Part shown: piece after piece, positions 5,627 to 5,804 of the stretch
Layout of the letters: each line of letters starts with the position of its first letter
Numbering within the stretch: the first letter of the stretch is position 1
DNA from: Christiangramia sp.
GTDB lineage: Bacteria > Bacteroidota > Bacteroidia > Flavobacteriales > Flavobacteriaceae
Direction of reading: 5' to 3'
DNA length: 5,804 nt
Assembly: GCA_024635735.1 (NCBI GenBank)
Contig: JAGXII010000019.1
Location: 1-5,804, forward strand
Notes under the pieces: model-generated
The model's input: the letters and a program-made list of their open reading frames with translations, nothing else
Databases searched by the model: none
What the model was told of the DNA's origin: nothing
Translations under genes and position numbers: made by a program

Positions 5627-5804
5627 TCTCTCTTTTCCTTATTTTCAATACGGGTGTGATCTATATTATCTTCCGGCGTATCATCTACAATACTTTTCAG
5701 AATATGTGAATTCTTCTGATATTTTCCTCGCAGATCATCCATAACCGATTTATCCCATAACTTGATCCCGATAAAATAAGAAGCCCGGCCAATAAGGTGC
5801 GCAC
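5623..5804 (-). CDS. Unrecognised protein, C-terminal 59 residues (cut by window edge)
   Basis: An open minus-strand frame from the right edge to a TAA at 5623-5625. The visible end begins AHLIGRASYFIGIKLWDK, continues with SVMDDLRGKYQKN, and closes with a very acidic and basic tail (DDTPEDNIDHTRIENKEKRD). Such a hydrophilic tail is common at protein C-termini. I do not recognise the family. It is convergent with the mgtC-like gene and the two stop codons interlock in one TTAA, which supports this as a genuine coding end. The start and most of the gene lie beyond the window. Confidence 0.6.
   Translation of the reverse strand, partial: AHLIGRASYFIGIKLWDKSVMDDLRGKYQKNSHILKSIVDDTPEDNIDHTRIENKEKRD

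Noticed and set aside
1..5804. tRNA, rRNA, CRISPR, transposon ends, riboswitch
   Set aside because: Gaps are 32-79 bases and contain no cloverleaf, spaced repeat array, terminal inverted repeat or recognised riboswitch core.

Overview
The window is AT-rich and densely coded, and looks like the chromosome of a marine or soil flavobacterium (Bacteroidota, Flavobacteriia; the protein style resembles Gramella/Salegentibacter-type genomes). The evidence is the sequence character of the biotin enzymes, the weak or absent Shine-Dalgarno sequences, and promoter-like octamers of the Bacteroidota form TAnnTTTG. The genus is an impression, not a computed assignment.

Layout. Nearly the whole window (5156 down to 1) is one minus-strand run of six genes, read in the order bioF, bioD, bioA, a SET-domain protein, a FabF-type beta-ketoacyl synthase (KAS), bioB. 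bioF, bioD and bioA are packed tightly: 2 bases between bioF and bioD, and a 13-base overlap between bioD and bioA. Gaps of 75, 38 and 79 bases then separate bioA/SET, SET/KAS and KAS/bioB. bioB runs off the left edge, so only its first 45 codons are present. On the plus strand, divergent from bioF across a 32-base spacer, is a short MgtC/SapB-family membrane protein (5189-5626). Its stop codon interlocks, within a shared TTAA, with the stop of a convergent minus-strand gene of which only the last 59 codons are in the window (5623-5804).

How the genes work together. BioF, BioA, BioD and BioB are the four late enzymes that turn a pimeloyl thioester into biotin (KAPA, DAPA, dethiobiotin, biotin). 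The window contains none of the known genes that supply or release the pimeloyl chain (bioC, bioH, bioG, bioW, bioI). In that place sit a condensing enzyme with an intact Cys-His-His triad but divergent surrounding motifs, and a SET-fold protein, which belongs to a superfamily of S-adenosylmethionine-dependent methyltransferases. The KAS is a plausible pimeloyl-precursor enzyme. Whether the SET protein also acts in the pathway, perhaps as a functional stand-in for the BioC methyltransferase, is the most interesting open question here. It is inference from gene order only.

Regulation. Exact TAnnTTTG octamers lie 4 bases upstream of bioF, over the apparent KAS start and 17 bases upstream of bioB. 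The bioB copy is preceded by two tandem 10-bp repeats. No BirA-type palindrome, riboswitch, tRNA, rRNA, CRISPR array or mobile element was seen. No stretch over 300 bases lacks a gene.
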